Below are positions 1 through 6,645 of a stretch of 17,805 nucleotides of DNA, in pieces. The position numbers and the translations under genes were made by a program. How positions within the stretch are numbered: position 1 is the first letter of the stretch; the number at the start of each line of letters is the position of its first letter. This stretch comes from Phycisphaerae bacterium (GTDB lineage: Bacteria; Planctomycetota; Phycisphaerae; Tepidisphaerales; Tepidisphaeraceae), in assembly GCA_014380825.1 (NCBI GenBank), contig JACMJD010000434.1, forward strand, positions 1 through 17,805, in the 5' to 3' direction. The notes beneath the pieces were generated by a model, which saw only the letters and a list, made by a program, of their open reading frames with translations, did no database searches and had not been told where the DNA came from.

Positions 1-753
1 CCGCGGCTCACGCACAAGCTGAATCGTTCGCACGACGAGATGGGCAAAGGCGCTGCTGCCAGCTTCTTCGGGATTCGCGCAATGCAGGATGATCGGCGAT
101 CGCTGTTGTTCGCCGGCCGATACTCGCCGCCGACGGAAAAGTCGCCGGCGGAGATGCGCGAGTTCGATCTCATCGAGCGCGACGAGAACGAATCCGCCAC
201 CGCGCTCACGACCGCCGATCGCGCCACGTGGGACGGAAAAGCCTGGCAACTGACCAATGGCCGGCGCGTTACAGGTATTCAACCGAACCAGCGACGGTCG
301 CGACAGCAGGTGGTGAAGGAGTACGCGTCGAGCGTCACGCCGGAAGAGATCGAGCTGTATCGCAGCAGCAATTACGTCGAGCTGCTGTCGACCGCGCGAA
401 TCAACGAGCTGCTGGCGCCCGAGCGCGCGGCCAGCTTCGGCGCGATCGATCTGCTGCGCGTGAAGCACGCGCGCGTGACGCAGTGGTTCATGAATGTCGT
501 CGCGGTGTTGTTGGGCATCGGCTGCATCCTGACGCGCGAGCCCGGCCGGTTGAAAACGGACGGCGCGAAGCTGCTGATCGCGGTTGGCCTTGCGATGGCG
601 AGCGTGTTCCTCTGTCATCAGATCGCCGCCCATCCACCCGCCGGCTCCCAATGGGCCGACCGCTGGCCCGCCATCATGGCGTGGCTGCCCATTTTCATCT
701 TCGGTCCGCTCGCGATCTTTTTATTGGACCGGATGCACGTGAAGAAGAGCTGA
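1..753 (+). CDS. Probable LptF/LptG-family permease, C-terminal part (5' truncated by window)
   Basis: The frame is open from base 1, so the true start lies upstream; the first ATG inside the window (40) is probably internal. The visible part is a soluble stretch with a 'WDGKAWQLTNGRRV' strand-like segment, then 'VTPEEIELYRSSNYVELLSTARINELL', then two to three hydrophobic segments (roughly WFMNVVAVLLGIGCIL, LLIAVGLAMASVFLCH, IMAWLPIFIFGPLAIFLL) and a short basic tail. This order (periplasmic jelly-roll, 'TPEEL'-like linker, helix starting with a basic residue, two final helices with a PxxxAWLP-like motif) is that of LptF/LptG permeases, which extract lipopolysaccharide from the inner membrane in the LptBFGC transporter. 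The assignment rests on pattern, not on a signature motif; another permease-like membrane protein remains possible. It ends 6 bases before a heptamer inverted repeat. Confidence 0.6.
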   Translation, partial: PRLTHKLNRSHDEMGKGAAASFFGIRAMQDDRRSLLFAGRYSPPTEKSPAEMREFDLIERDENESATALTTADRATWDGKAWQLTNGRRVTGIQPNQRRSRQQVVKEYASSVTPEEIELYRSSNYVELLSTARINELLAPERAASFGAIDLLRVKHARVTQWFMNVVAVLLGIGCILTREPGRLKTDGAKLLIAVGLAMASVFLCHQIAAHPPAGSQWADRWPAIMAWLPIFIFGPLAIFLLDRMHVKKS

Positions 754-759
754 GGCATA

Positions 760-838
760 AGTGGTCAGTGATCAGTGGCCAGTGGTCAGATAATCGCTGC
801 AATTCTGACTGACCACTGACCACTGGCCACTCACCACT
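760..838. repeat. Inverted pair of four-unit heptamer arrays (AGTGGYC)
   Basis: Left arm 760-787 reads as four 7-bp units: AGTGGTC, AGTGATC, AGTGGCC, AGTGGTC. Right arm 811-838, read on the minus strand, is again four units: AGTGGTG, AGTGGCC, AGTGGTC, AGTGGTC. The strongest pairing is a perfect 16-bp stem, 774-789 with 816-831, extended after a bulge by 759-765 with 833-839. A short T run follows (838-842). It begins 6 bases after the stop codon of the permease fragment and could act as a 3' stabilising hairpin or weak terminator. Confidence 0.8.
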
Positions 839-880
839 TTTTCCATTTGCCTCCCGCCCACCTGAATTAGATATCTATCT

Positions 881-1008
881 TGTCAGGCCAAACGCACCCG
901 ACGCCCGCCTCTGGTGAGGCGGAAACGAAGGGGTCTGACACGACGCTCCCTTCCCACTTTCTGGCGACGCCCGCCGCGACCCCAACTCGCGGCGGGCGTT
1001 TTTGTTTT
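881..1008 (+). ncRNA. Candidate small structured RNA (or long structured 3' UTR)
   Basis: No convincing reading frame is present here, yet the stretch ends in a strong plus-strand terminator. TGTCAG (881-886) can pair with CTGACA (935-940), enclosing a 7-bp hairpin 905-911/916-922 with loop TGGT. A weak promoter-like pair lies just upstream (TTGCCT at 847, AT-rich TAGATATC near 868-875). I compared it by eye with SRP RNA, 6S and common riboswitch motifs and recognised none. It may equally be the 3' UTR of the upstream gene. Confidence 0.35.
967..1008 (+). terminator. Strong Rho-independent terminator
   Basis: A perfect 13-bp GC-rich stem, 967-979 with 987-999, closes a 7-base loop and is followed by a T-rich tract TTTTTGTTTT (999-1008). 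The T tract lies only on the plus-strand side, so it terminates rightward transcripts. The only upstream candidates are the permease fragment 210 bases away and the proposed small RNA. Confidence 0.85.
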
Positions 1009-1027
1009 CCCACGGAAAAAGAATTCC

Positions 1028-1125
1028 TTGCCACGAAGGCACAAAGGGCTCACGAAGTACGCACGAAGAATTCAATCAGAGTTCTTCTTTGTGAACCTTC
1101 GTGAGCCCTTCGTGCCTTCGTGGCA
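1028..1125. repeat. Palindromic intergenic repeat built from CACGAAG units
   Basis: Left arm 1028-1057 matches the reverse complement of 1096-1125 with one mismatch over about 30 bp, and weaker pairing continues toward the centre (GAAGAA near 1065-1070 with TTCTTC near 1082-1087). Both arms contain CACGAAG/CACAAAG units spaced 8 to 11 bases apart. The style CCACGAAGGCACAAAG is familiar as a dispersed intergenic repeat in planctomycete and verrucomicrobial genomes (general recollection, not a search result). Confidence 0.75.
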
Positions 1126-1191
1126 AATACATTTTCTCAAGGTCGCTCGCGCAAGCTCACACTTTCTCAGACAGCACTCCGAATTTATTGA

Positions 1192-1221
1192 TTGACGCGC
1201 TGCGATCTACCCGACAAGATA
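1192..1221 (+). promoter_or_regulatory. Possible sigma-70-type promoter for the lipoprotein gene
   Basis: TTGACG (1192-1197) is a good -35 match; AAGATA (1216-1221) at 18-bp spacing is a poor -10. It lies 39 bases before the ATG at 1260. Weak evidence. Confidence 0.3.
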
Positions 1222-1259
1222 TGTTTGTTATCGCTAACTAATCTCAACGGGAGGTCCGC

Positions 1260-2024
1260 ATGCGTTCGTTCACTTCGATCCTGTTCCTCGGTTGGACGCT
1301 GGTCCTCAATGGCTGCTCGATGAGCGGCCTGAGCGTGCGCGAGACGCCTGGGGACTTTTCAACGATCGCGCTGTCGCTTCATGATGATCCCGACGTTGCG
1401 GCGCAACCGGCGGCGGAAGTCCGACCTGTGAATTTTCCGGTGCGGCTGGCCGTCGCGCAGTTGGGTGAGATCGCCCCGCCTGAAGACATGCTCGCAACAT
1501 TGCGGGATAAGCGTGACACCTTCGCCGACGTGCAGGCAGTGCCCAGCGCGTTCAATCGGATGACGGGATACCCGGGACACACGATCAATCAAACGCCCGA
1601 ACAGTGGGTGGCGGCGAACAAGCAACTGGTGCGGCAGCAGGTCCAATCGATGCGCGTCTTCGCCCGCGACGGCGGCGCGGATTATCTCCTTCTGTTCGGC
1701 GGCACGGTCGACCACACCGACACCAGCACTCCATGGTCGGTTCTCGACCTGACGATCGTTGGAGCGTTCATCATCCCGAGCCACCAGATTATGGGTGAGG
1801 GCCGCGCCGGCGCGGCGCTGATTGATGTCCGCACCGGCCGAAGCGTGCTGACGCTGAACGCGCAATCCAAAGGCGAGCGCCACGCACCCACCGCCGCACG
1901 CGAGAATGGCGAGCTGAAACTGATGATGCAACTTCGACAAGATCTGACCCGCGACCTGGCCACACAACTGACCGAGCGGATCCGCCGCCTGTCCGATCGA
2001 CCACGCCTGGCGAGCGGGAACTAG
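1260..2024 (+). CDS. Lipoprotein of unknown function
   Basis: A 254-residue protein starting at an ATG with a clear Shine-Dalgarno site (GGGAGG, 1249-1254, spacing 5). Residues 1-19 form a type II signal peptide: one basic residue, a hydrophobic core FTSILFLGWTLVL, and a lipobox LNGC with the lipidated cysteine at 19, so the mature protein should be anchored to a membrane in the periplasm. The rest is soluble, with a core around 'GADYLLLFGG' and 'GEGRAGAALIDVRTGRSVLTLNAQSKGE', a beta-rich pattern seen in several uncharacterised lipoproteins whose product carries a value 'derived from' a ratio of class A and class B strands. I do not recognise a named family. It appears monocistronic: a terminator and a repeat lie upstream, and folC converges from the right. 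Confidence 0.85.
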   Translation: MRSFTSILFLGWTLVLNGCSMSGLSVRETPGDFSTIALSLHDDPDVAAQPAAEVRPVNFPVRLAVAQLGEIAPPEDMLATLRDKRDTFADVQAVPSAFNRMTGYPGHTINQTPEQWVAANKQLVRQQVQSMRVFARDGGADYLLLFGGTVDHTDTSTPWSVLDLTIVGAFIIPSHQIMGEGRAGAALIDVRTGRSVLTLNAQSKGERHAPTAARENGELKLMMQLRQDLTRDLATQLTERIRRLSDRPRLASGN

Positions 2025-2156
2025 ACATTCGCACGCGTCGGCACAACACATGCGGTACATGAGGCTCTGCGGATTCCGGGTGGTATGCTCGCGACGAAAT
2101 CAGAACCCAATCGCCGGACGACGGGGTCACGATACGTATTTGCAGGCCGGAAGAAT

Positions 2157-2172
2157 GCGTCGCAAGCGACGC
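2157..2172 (-). terminator. Possible weak terminator hairpin after folC
   Basis: GCGTCG-CAAG-CGACGC is a perfect 6-bp stem with a 4-base loop placed 2 bases beyond the folC stop codon on the minus strand. Only a short, broken T stretch (ATTCTTCC) follows, so termination may be inefficient. Confidence 0.35.
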
Positions 2173-2174
2173 CG

Positions 2175-3716
2175 CTAAACCGCCGACGCGGCTTGCTCAG
2201 CTTCGCGTTGCTTGGCGGCGATGAACTTCTTGGCTTCGCCGACCAGGTAGAAGCTGCCGGTGATGCAGATCAAATCTTCCTTGGTGACCGCGCGATAGGC
2301 GATCTCCAAAGCCTCGGGCAGCGTTCGGGCGACTTGGGCCATCTTGCCGTATTGCTCGACGTATCTCGCGGCGAGCTCTTCCGGGTCGGCGGTACGGATG
2401 TTGTTGACCTTGGTGAAGATCACTTTGTCGGCCCCGCTGGTGATGCGCTCAAGCATGCCGGCGACGTCTTTGTCGGCACAACATCCGAAGATCACCACCA
2501 TGCTGTCGTACGGCACGTGCTGGCCGATCGCACGCATCATCGCATCAATGCTGGCGGCGTTGTGCGCGCCGTCGACGATGATCCGCGGCGTCGGGTTGAT
2601 GATTTCCATCCGGCCGGGCAGCTTCGTTCGCGCGAGGCCTTCCATGCAGCGCTGATCGCTCAAGGCGATGCCGCGCGCTTTCAGGCGGTCGATGACCGAG
2701 AGAGCCAGGCCGCAGTTGATGGCCTGATGCTCGCCGAGCAGCGGGACGGCCAAGTGTTCGAACTTGCTGTTGGGCGTGGTCAGGCAGATGCGGTTGTGCG
2801 GGCCAAGCATGCGGCTCGATTCGAACCGGTAGCTGAACTCGATCGACTTGCCGGTCACGTCGAACGGCGCGCCGACTTTCTCGGCCACGCGACGAAGCAC
2901 GGCTTCGACTTCAGGCTGCTGATTGACGGTCAGCGCCGGCACGTTCTGCTTGAAGATCCCGGCCTTCTCCTCGGCGATCTTGGGCAGCGTGTAACCGAGC
3001 TGGGCCATGTGGTCTTTGCTGATCGACGTGATCGCGGTGACCTCAGGCTTCACGACGTTCGTGCTGTCCAAGCGTCCGCCCAGACCGGTTTCGACCACGG
3101 CGATGTCGACGTTCTGCTCTGCGAAGTACTGAAACGCGATGGCGGTCAGCACGTCGAAGTAGGTCGGCATCGGGCGCGATCGGTTGACGATCGGCTCGAT
3201 CTGCTTGACCAGGCGCGCGAAATCCGCGTGGCTGATCATCTCGCCGTTGATCTGGATGCGCTCGCGGATGTCGTTCAGGTGCGGGCTGCTGTAGCAGCCG
3301 ACCTTGTAGCCGTTGGCTTCGAGCATCGAAGCGATCATCGCGCAGGTGCTTCCCTTGCCTTTGGTTCCGGCGACGTGAACCGAGCGGAACTTTTCGTGCG
3401 GGTTGTTGAGCTTGCGGAGCAGGGTCCGCATGCGATCTAAATCGAAGTTCTGCGAAGTGTAACGGACGATTCGCAGGTGCTCGTAGTCACTCAGTTGTGC
3501 AAGAAATCGCAACGCCTTGGCGTAGCTATTGACGCCTGTCGATGCTTGCTTCTTCGGCTGAGCAAAGGGCGTGATTTTGCGCAGAACGGCGGTCCGTGCC
3601 CCACCACGCTCAGCAGCCGGACGCGTGCGTCGGCTTGGTTTTACCGACACTGCAACCGTACGCCTGCCCGAGTGAGGTCTCGGGGCATTTCGCTTCGCCT
3701 TCGCTCGCATTGCCAT
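2175..3716 (-). CDS. folC: Bifunctional folylpolyglutamate synthase / dihydrofolate synthase
   Basis: FolC adds glutamate to dihydropteroate and to folates using ATP, retaining folates in the cytoplasm. The Mur-ligase-type signatures are all present: P-loop VAGTKGKGST (residues 115-124), SSPH (143-146), ETGLGGRLDSTN (199-210), SISKDHMAQLG (221-231), EEKAGIFK (239-246), LPGRME and a late DGAHN. The protein has 513 residues against roughly 420-440 usual; the excess is an N-terminal tail of about 60 residues with 17 Lys/Arg and a single acidic residue before the normal fold begins near SYAKALRFL (64-72). The start at 3716 has a Shine-Dalgarno-like GAGGA (3721-3725), which supports translation of the tail. 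It is divergent from rimO and convergent with the lipoprotein gene. Confidence 0.93.
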   Translation of the reverse strand: MAMRAKAKRNAPRPHSGRRTVAVSVKPSRRTRPAAERGGARTAVLRKITPFAQPKKQASTGVNSYAKALRFLAQLSDYEHLRIVRYTSQNFDLDRMRTLLRKLNNPHEKFRSVHVAGTKGKGSTCAMIASMLEANGYKVGCYSSPHLNDIRERIQINGEMISHADFARLVKQIEPIVNRSRPMPTYFDVLTAIAFQYFAEQNVDIAVVETGLGGRLDSTNVVKPEVTAITSISKDHMAQLGYTLPKIAEEKAGIFKQNVPALTVNQQPEVEAVLRRVAEKVGAPFDVTGKSIEFSYRFESSRMLGPHNRICLTTPNSKFEHLAVPLLGEHQAINCGLALSVIDRLKARGIALSDQRCMEGLARTKLPGRMEIINPTPRIIVDGAHNAASIDAMMRAIGQHVPYDSMVVIFGCCADKDVAGMLERITSGADKVIFTKVNNIRTADPEELAARYVEQYGKMAQVARTLPEALEIAYRAVTKEDLICITGSFYLVGEAKKFIAAKQREAEQAASAV

Positions 3717-3949
3717 GATTTCCTCATCTTAGCCGTTACAGACATTTCTTTCAACAAAAGCCGTAACTCCACGACAACCCGCCACTTGCGATAAGTCAGA
3801 CGGCCCTGCCCACAACACTAGCAAAATAAGGCGGCCCGAAAATTCCATTCATGAACCTGCCTACATTTAAGGCAGTAAGCGTGTAAGTGGCCCCCGCTTC
3901 GCATTTACAGACGACGGTCAAACCAGTACATTTCCGCCCGCCTCCCAAG
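3717..3949. promoter_or_regulatory. Divergent folC-rimO intergenic region
   Basis: About 230 bases that must hold promoters for both divergent genes. A small hairpin or operator-like dyad CTGCCT/AGGCAG occurs at 3857-3862/3870-3875. No convincing -35/-10 pair and no riboswitch were recognised. A GTG at 3887 is in frame with rimO but has no Shine-Dalgarno site. Confidence 0.4.
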
Positions 3950-5449
3950 ATGAAAAAGCCCGCACAAATTCACTCTGTTGCATTCGTCAGCCTTGGTTGC
4001 CCGAAGAACCTCGTCGACAGCGAACGCATGCTTGGCCTGCTCGCGCAGGACGGGCTGGCGATCACTCCGCACGCCAGCGAGGCGGACGCGATCGTCATCA
4101 ACACGTGCGGCTTCCTGGAAGCCTCCAAGACCGAATCGTTGCAGGAAATCCGCGATGCGATTGACCTGAAGACCAGCGGCAAGTGCAAACGGGTGGTTGT
4201 CGCGGGATGTCTGGTGCAGCGACATAAAACTTCGCTGCTCGCGGATGCGCCGGGGATCGACCGTCTCGTCGGCGTGTTCGATCGCGAGCACATCGTCGAA
4301 GCCGTGCGCGGACAGGAAAATCCACGACAGGAACATGGACATTTCCTCGGGAAGTATCACGATCTTTCGCGCGAGCTGAGCGAGAGGTCAGAGGTTAGAG
4401 GTCAGAGTTCAGGACCAGAAACAAAGACATCGCGACTCCCGGTTTTCGAAGACGATCGCGCGCGACTCCGCTTGACTCCTCGTCACTACGCGTATCTGCG
4501 AATGAGCGAAGGCTGCAACCAGGGATGCAGCTTTTGCACGATCCCCTCCATCCGCGGGCCGATGCGGTCGAAACCGATCGAGCAGATCCTGCTCGAAGCC
4601 CGCGAACTGGCGGCCGACGGCGCTGTCGAGCTGAACCTGATCGGACAGGACACGACCAGCTACGGTAGCGACATCGGTTTCGATGCCGGCCTCTCCGGTC
4701 TGCTGAGATCGCTGGACAAAAATCTCACCGACGTGCACTGGCTTCGGCTGATGTACGCATACCCATCCTGCTTCACCGACGAGATGATCCGCACAATCGC
4801 CGACTGCTCGCGCGTCGTGAAGTACATTGACATGCCGCTGCAGCACATCAACGACGATCTGCTGAGGCTGATGAAACGCCGCGTCACGCGACGCGAGATC
4901 GAAACGCTGCTCGAGAAACTCCGCAAATGGATTCCCGGCATCGCCATCCGCACGACGTTCATCGCCGGCTCACCCGGCGAGACCGATCAGCAGCACGATG
5001 AGCTGGTCGATTTCGTCCGCGACTTCGGCTTCGACATGATGGGCGTTTTCCCGTACTCCCCTGAGCCCGGAACTGCGATGGGCAAGCTGCCGAACCAGAT
5101 TCCGGACGACGTAAAGAGAGCTCGCGTCGAAGAGCTGATGCTCACGCAACAGGAAGTCGCGTTCGCGAGAGCGAAGTCGATGGTCGGTGAATCGATCGAA
5201 GTGCTCATCGACCGCGCGGTGGACGCGAAAGCCCACGGCTTAAGCCGTGGGCGTTCCGGCGCGGATTCCGCGTGGACGGCGCGCCACCAGGGACAAGCAC
5301 CCGACATCGATTCGGTCGTCCACGTTTCGGGAAGAAATCTTCACGCGGGACAACTCCTCAACGTTACTGTCACGGATTATCAATCCTACGACCTCGTCGC
5401 AACGGTGCCGGCCAAGAAGTCACGCAGCCTGAGCGTTCTGCGCGCCTGA
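3950..5449 (+). CDS. rimO: Ribosomal protein S12 methylthiotransferase RimO, with two in-frame repeat insertions
   Basis: RimO is a radical-SAM enzyme that methylthiolates an aspartate of ribosomal protein S12. Seen in order (numbering from the ATG at 3950): the N-terminal UPF0004 domain with its three cluster cysteines in SLGCPKN (C17), INTCGF (C53) and VAGCLVQ (C87); the radical-SAM motif EGCNQGCSFC (C189, C193, C196) followed by TIPSIRG, typical of RimO rather than MiaB; and a C-terminal TRAM domain ending in SYDLVATV. At 499 residues it is longer than the usual 430-460. Two excess segments coincide with repeat DNA: about residues 142-160 (4383-4411) between the first two domains, and about 428-435 (5231-5252) in the TRAM entry. 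An in-frame GTG at 3887 would add 21 residues, but homologues normally begin close to the AFVSLGCPKN strand, so the ATG is preferred; neither has a ribosome site. Confidence 0.93.
   Translation: MKKPAQIHSVAFVSLGCPKNLVDSERMLGLLAQDGLAITPHASEADAIVINTCGFLEASKTESLQEIRDAIDLKTSGKCKRVVVAGCLVQRHKTSLLADAPGIDRLVGVFDREHIVEAVRGQENPRQEHGHFLGKYHDLSRELSERSEVRGQSSGPETKTSRLPVFEDDRARLRLTPRHYAYLRMSEGCNQGCSFCTIPSIRGPMRSKPIEQILLEARELAADGAVELNLIGQDTTSYGSDIGFDAGLSGLLRSLDKNLTDVHWLRLMYAYPSCFTDEMIRTIADCSRVVKYIDMPLQHINDDLLRLMKRRVTRREIETLLEKLRKWIPGIAIRTTFIAGSPGETDQQHDELVDFVRDFGFDMMGVFPYSPEPGTAMGKLPNQIPDDVKRARVEELMLTQQEVAFARAKSMVGESIEVLIDRAVDAKAHGLSRGRSGADSAWTARHQGQAPDIDSVVHVSGRNLHAGQLLNVTVTDYQSYDLVATVPAKKSRSLSVLRA
4383..4411 (+). 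repeat. Four-unit heptamer array (AGAGGTC) inside rimO
   Basis: Units at 4383, 4390, 4397 and 4404 read AGAGGTC, AGAGGTT, AGAGGTC, AGAGTTC, followed by AG. It is the same length (28 bp) and unit count as each arm of the 760-838 element and differs from that consensus mainly at unit position 3 (T to A). It is translated as part of a hydrophilic linker (ERSEVRGQSSG) in RimO. Confidence 0.75.
5231..5252. repeat. Perfect 22-bp palindrome inside rimO
   Basis: GCCCACGGCTT is followed directly by its exact reverse complement AAGCCGTGGGC, flanked by AAA and GTT. Read in the rimO frame it encodes AHGLSRG, just before the TRAM segment QAPDIDSVV. GCCCACGGCTTAAGCCG-type palindromes are familiar as dispersed repeats in planctomycetes (recollection, unverified here). 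Confidence 0.8.
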
Positions 5450-5500
5450 CCGCAGCCGACAACGCAAGAGTTCTTTCCCATCACGATTTCACGGTTTCTT

Positions 5501-5788
5501 TGATCATTCTCGCTCGTTACGTTTTTGACAGCTACGAACACCGTTGATCTCACCGGCGATAACGTCGCGGACTACACGCTCACCGATTTCGAAGCATCGT
5601 CGATCATCAACGCCGCACTCGATATATCAGACAATGGAAACATCGTCTACGTTGAAGTGGGATTGACCCCGATCGCCGGCGGAGCTGAAATGGCCGCGAT
5701 CATCGGCGTCGCGGTGCCGGAACCCACGGTCGCGATGGCGCTGTTGGGCATCGGCGCGATGGGGGTCGTGCGCCGACGACGGGCGTGA
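5501..5788 (+). pseudogene. Remnant of a PEP-CTERM-sorted exported protein
   Basis: The frame opens after a stop at 5501-5503 and the only usable start is a TTG at 5525, giving at most 87 residues with no signal peptide. The C-terminus is a textbook PEP-CTERM tail: VPEP (residues 64-67), a short hydrophobic helix (AMALLGIGAMGVV) and a basic end RRRRA. Such tails are recognised by exosortase for cell-surface sorting, but they need a Sec signal peptide that is missing here. The ~60 preceding residues (DLTGDNVADYTLTDFEAS) look like the end of a larger passenger domain. I read this as the 3' stump of a degraded gene. A short intact small protein with unusual start is the alternative. Confidence 0.6.
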
Positions 5789-5818
5789 TCGCGAACGGGC
5801 GTGATCGCGGCGAAAAAC

Positions 5819-6418
5819 TCACATCGGGGTTGTCGGCGAATCTGACTGAAACGCGTCGACGACGTTCTTACGTCGCATCACGATCAGCGTCGCGATCGGG
5901 AAGACCAGGCTGATCAGCCAGTACACCGCCAACGTTCCGTACATGATCGGCTTGATCATCGACTGAACCTGTGCGGTCTGGCCGGTTTGCGGCTGTTGGT
6001 TCATCATCTCGACGGTCGCCGGCGCGATCACGATGAAGCTAACCGCCAGCTTCGCGACGCCGTAAATCAGGTCGGCGATGGACACGCCGATCATCAGGCT
6101 GCGTCCCCACCGCTTGAGCAGCAGCGCGCCGATGCTGCCGACCAGCAGCAGCGCCCACAGGATCATCCCCACGACACCCAGTACGACGGCCGCCGTTTGC
6201 GCTTCGGGCGGCAGCTTCGGCGCCGGCCCGCCGCCGGGGGCGAACGATTTTCCGATCACCGTGAGGACCACGTTCGCGCCAACGCACAAAAGGCCGAGGA
6301 TGCCCAGGACAATCCCGATGATCGAGATCACCGTGACCGACGTCGGCCTGCGCGGTGGCGTTGGCTGTTGATAGTTCGGCTGATACGCGAATTGCGAATC
6401 CATCGGCGGCTGAGTCAC
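5819..6418 (-). CDS. Four-helix integral membrane protein of unknown function
   Basis: About 199 residues. The N-terminus is Gln/Pro-rich and cytosolic-looking (FAYQPNYQQPTPPRRPTS), followed by four hydrophobic segments: TVISIIGIVLGILGLLCVGANVV, VLGVVGMILWALLLVGSIGALLL, a third around MIGVSIADLIYGVAKLAVSFIVI, and a fourth TLAVYWLISLVFPIATLIVM, ending in a short polar tail. This layout is common among small planctomycete membrane proteins annotated only as hypothetical. Start choice: a GTG at 6418 is preceded by AAGGGA at 6-base spacing, whereas the longer GTG start at 6466 (adding 16 residues) has no such site. The gene is divergent from pgsA with a ~230-bp spacer. Confidence 0.75.
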   Translation of the reverse strand: MTQPPMDSQFAYQPNYQQPTPPRRPTSVTVISIIGIVLGILGLLCVGANVVLTVIGKSFAPGGGPAPKLPPEAQTAAVVLGVVGMILWALLLVGSIGALLLKRWGRSLMIGVSIADLIYGVAKLAVSFIVIAPATVEMMNQQPQTGQTAQVQSMIKPIMYGTLAVYWLISLVFPIATLIVMRRKNVVDAFQSDSPTTPM

Positions 6419-6645
6419 GTTCGTTCCCTTCGGTTGGAAGTGCCGGATGAATTGAACCACATCCACGTGTCGCGCACAAACTAGAATCGATCAGCGCAAT
6501 AGTAATAGTCGCGCGACGATCAGTCCGCGGCGACGGGACAGTATGACGCGCACTAGCTGGCTCTGCGTCGAAATCGCCTCGCGATCATCGTTCATCTCGT
6601 CGACCATTGGACCGCACTCCCTTCTTCCGTACAATCCGCCGCCGA

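Noticed and set aside
760..838. CRISPR array
   Set aside because: The repeats are 7-bp units in tandem without unique spacers, and no cas gene is present.
881..966. Known RNA family such as SRP RNA, 6S RNA or a riboswitch
   Set aside because: The SRP tetraloop motif and the riboswitch core motifs I know are absent by eye; kept only as an unnamed candidate RNA.
2085..3440. Long plus-strand ORF (451 codons) opposite folC
   Set aside because: It lies entirely antisense to a gene with all FolC motifs. Its composition (Asp/Arg/Val/Gly/His-rich, no domain) is the usual mirror of high-GC codon bias.
3887..3949. Upstream GTG as the rimO start
   Set aside because: The added 21 residues are Pro/His-rich and do not resemble the RimO N-terminus, and there is no ribosome site; the ATG at 3950 fits the family better.
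5987..6484. Plus-strand ORF rich in Arg, Asp, His and Gln
   Set aside because: Shadow of the four-helix membrane protein on the minus strand.
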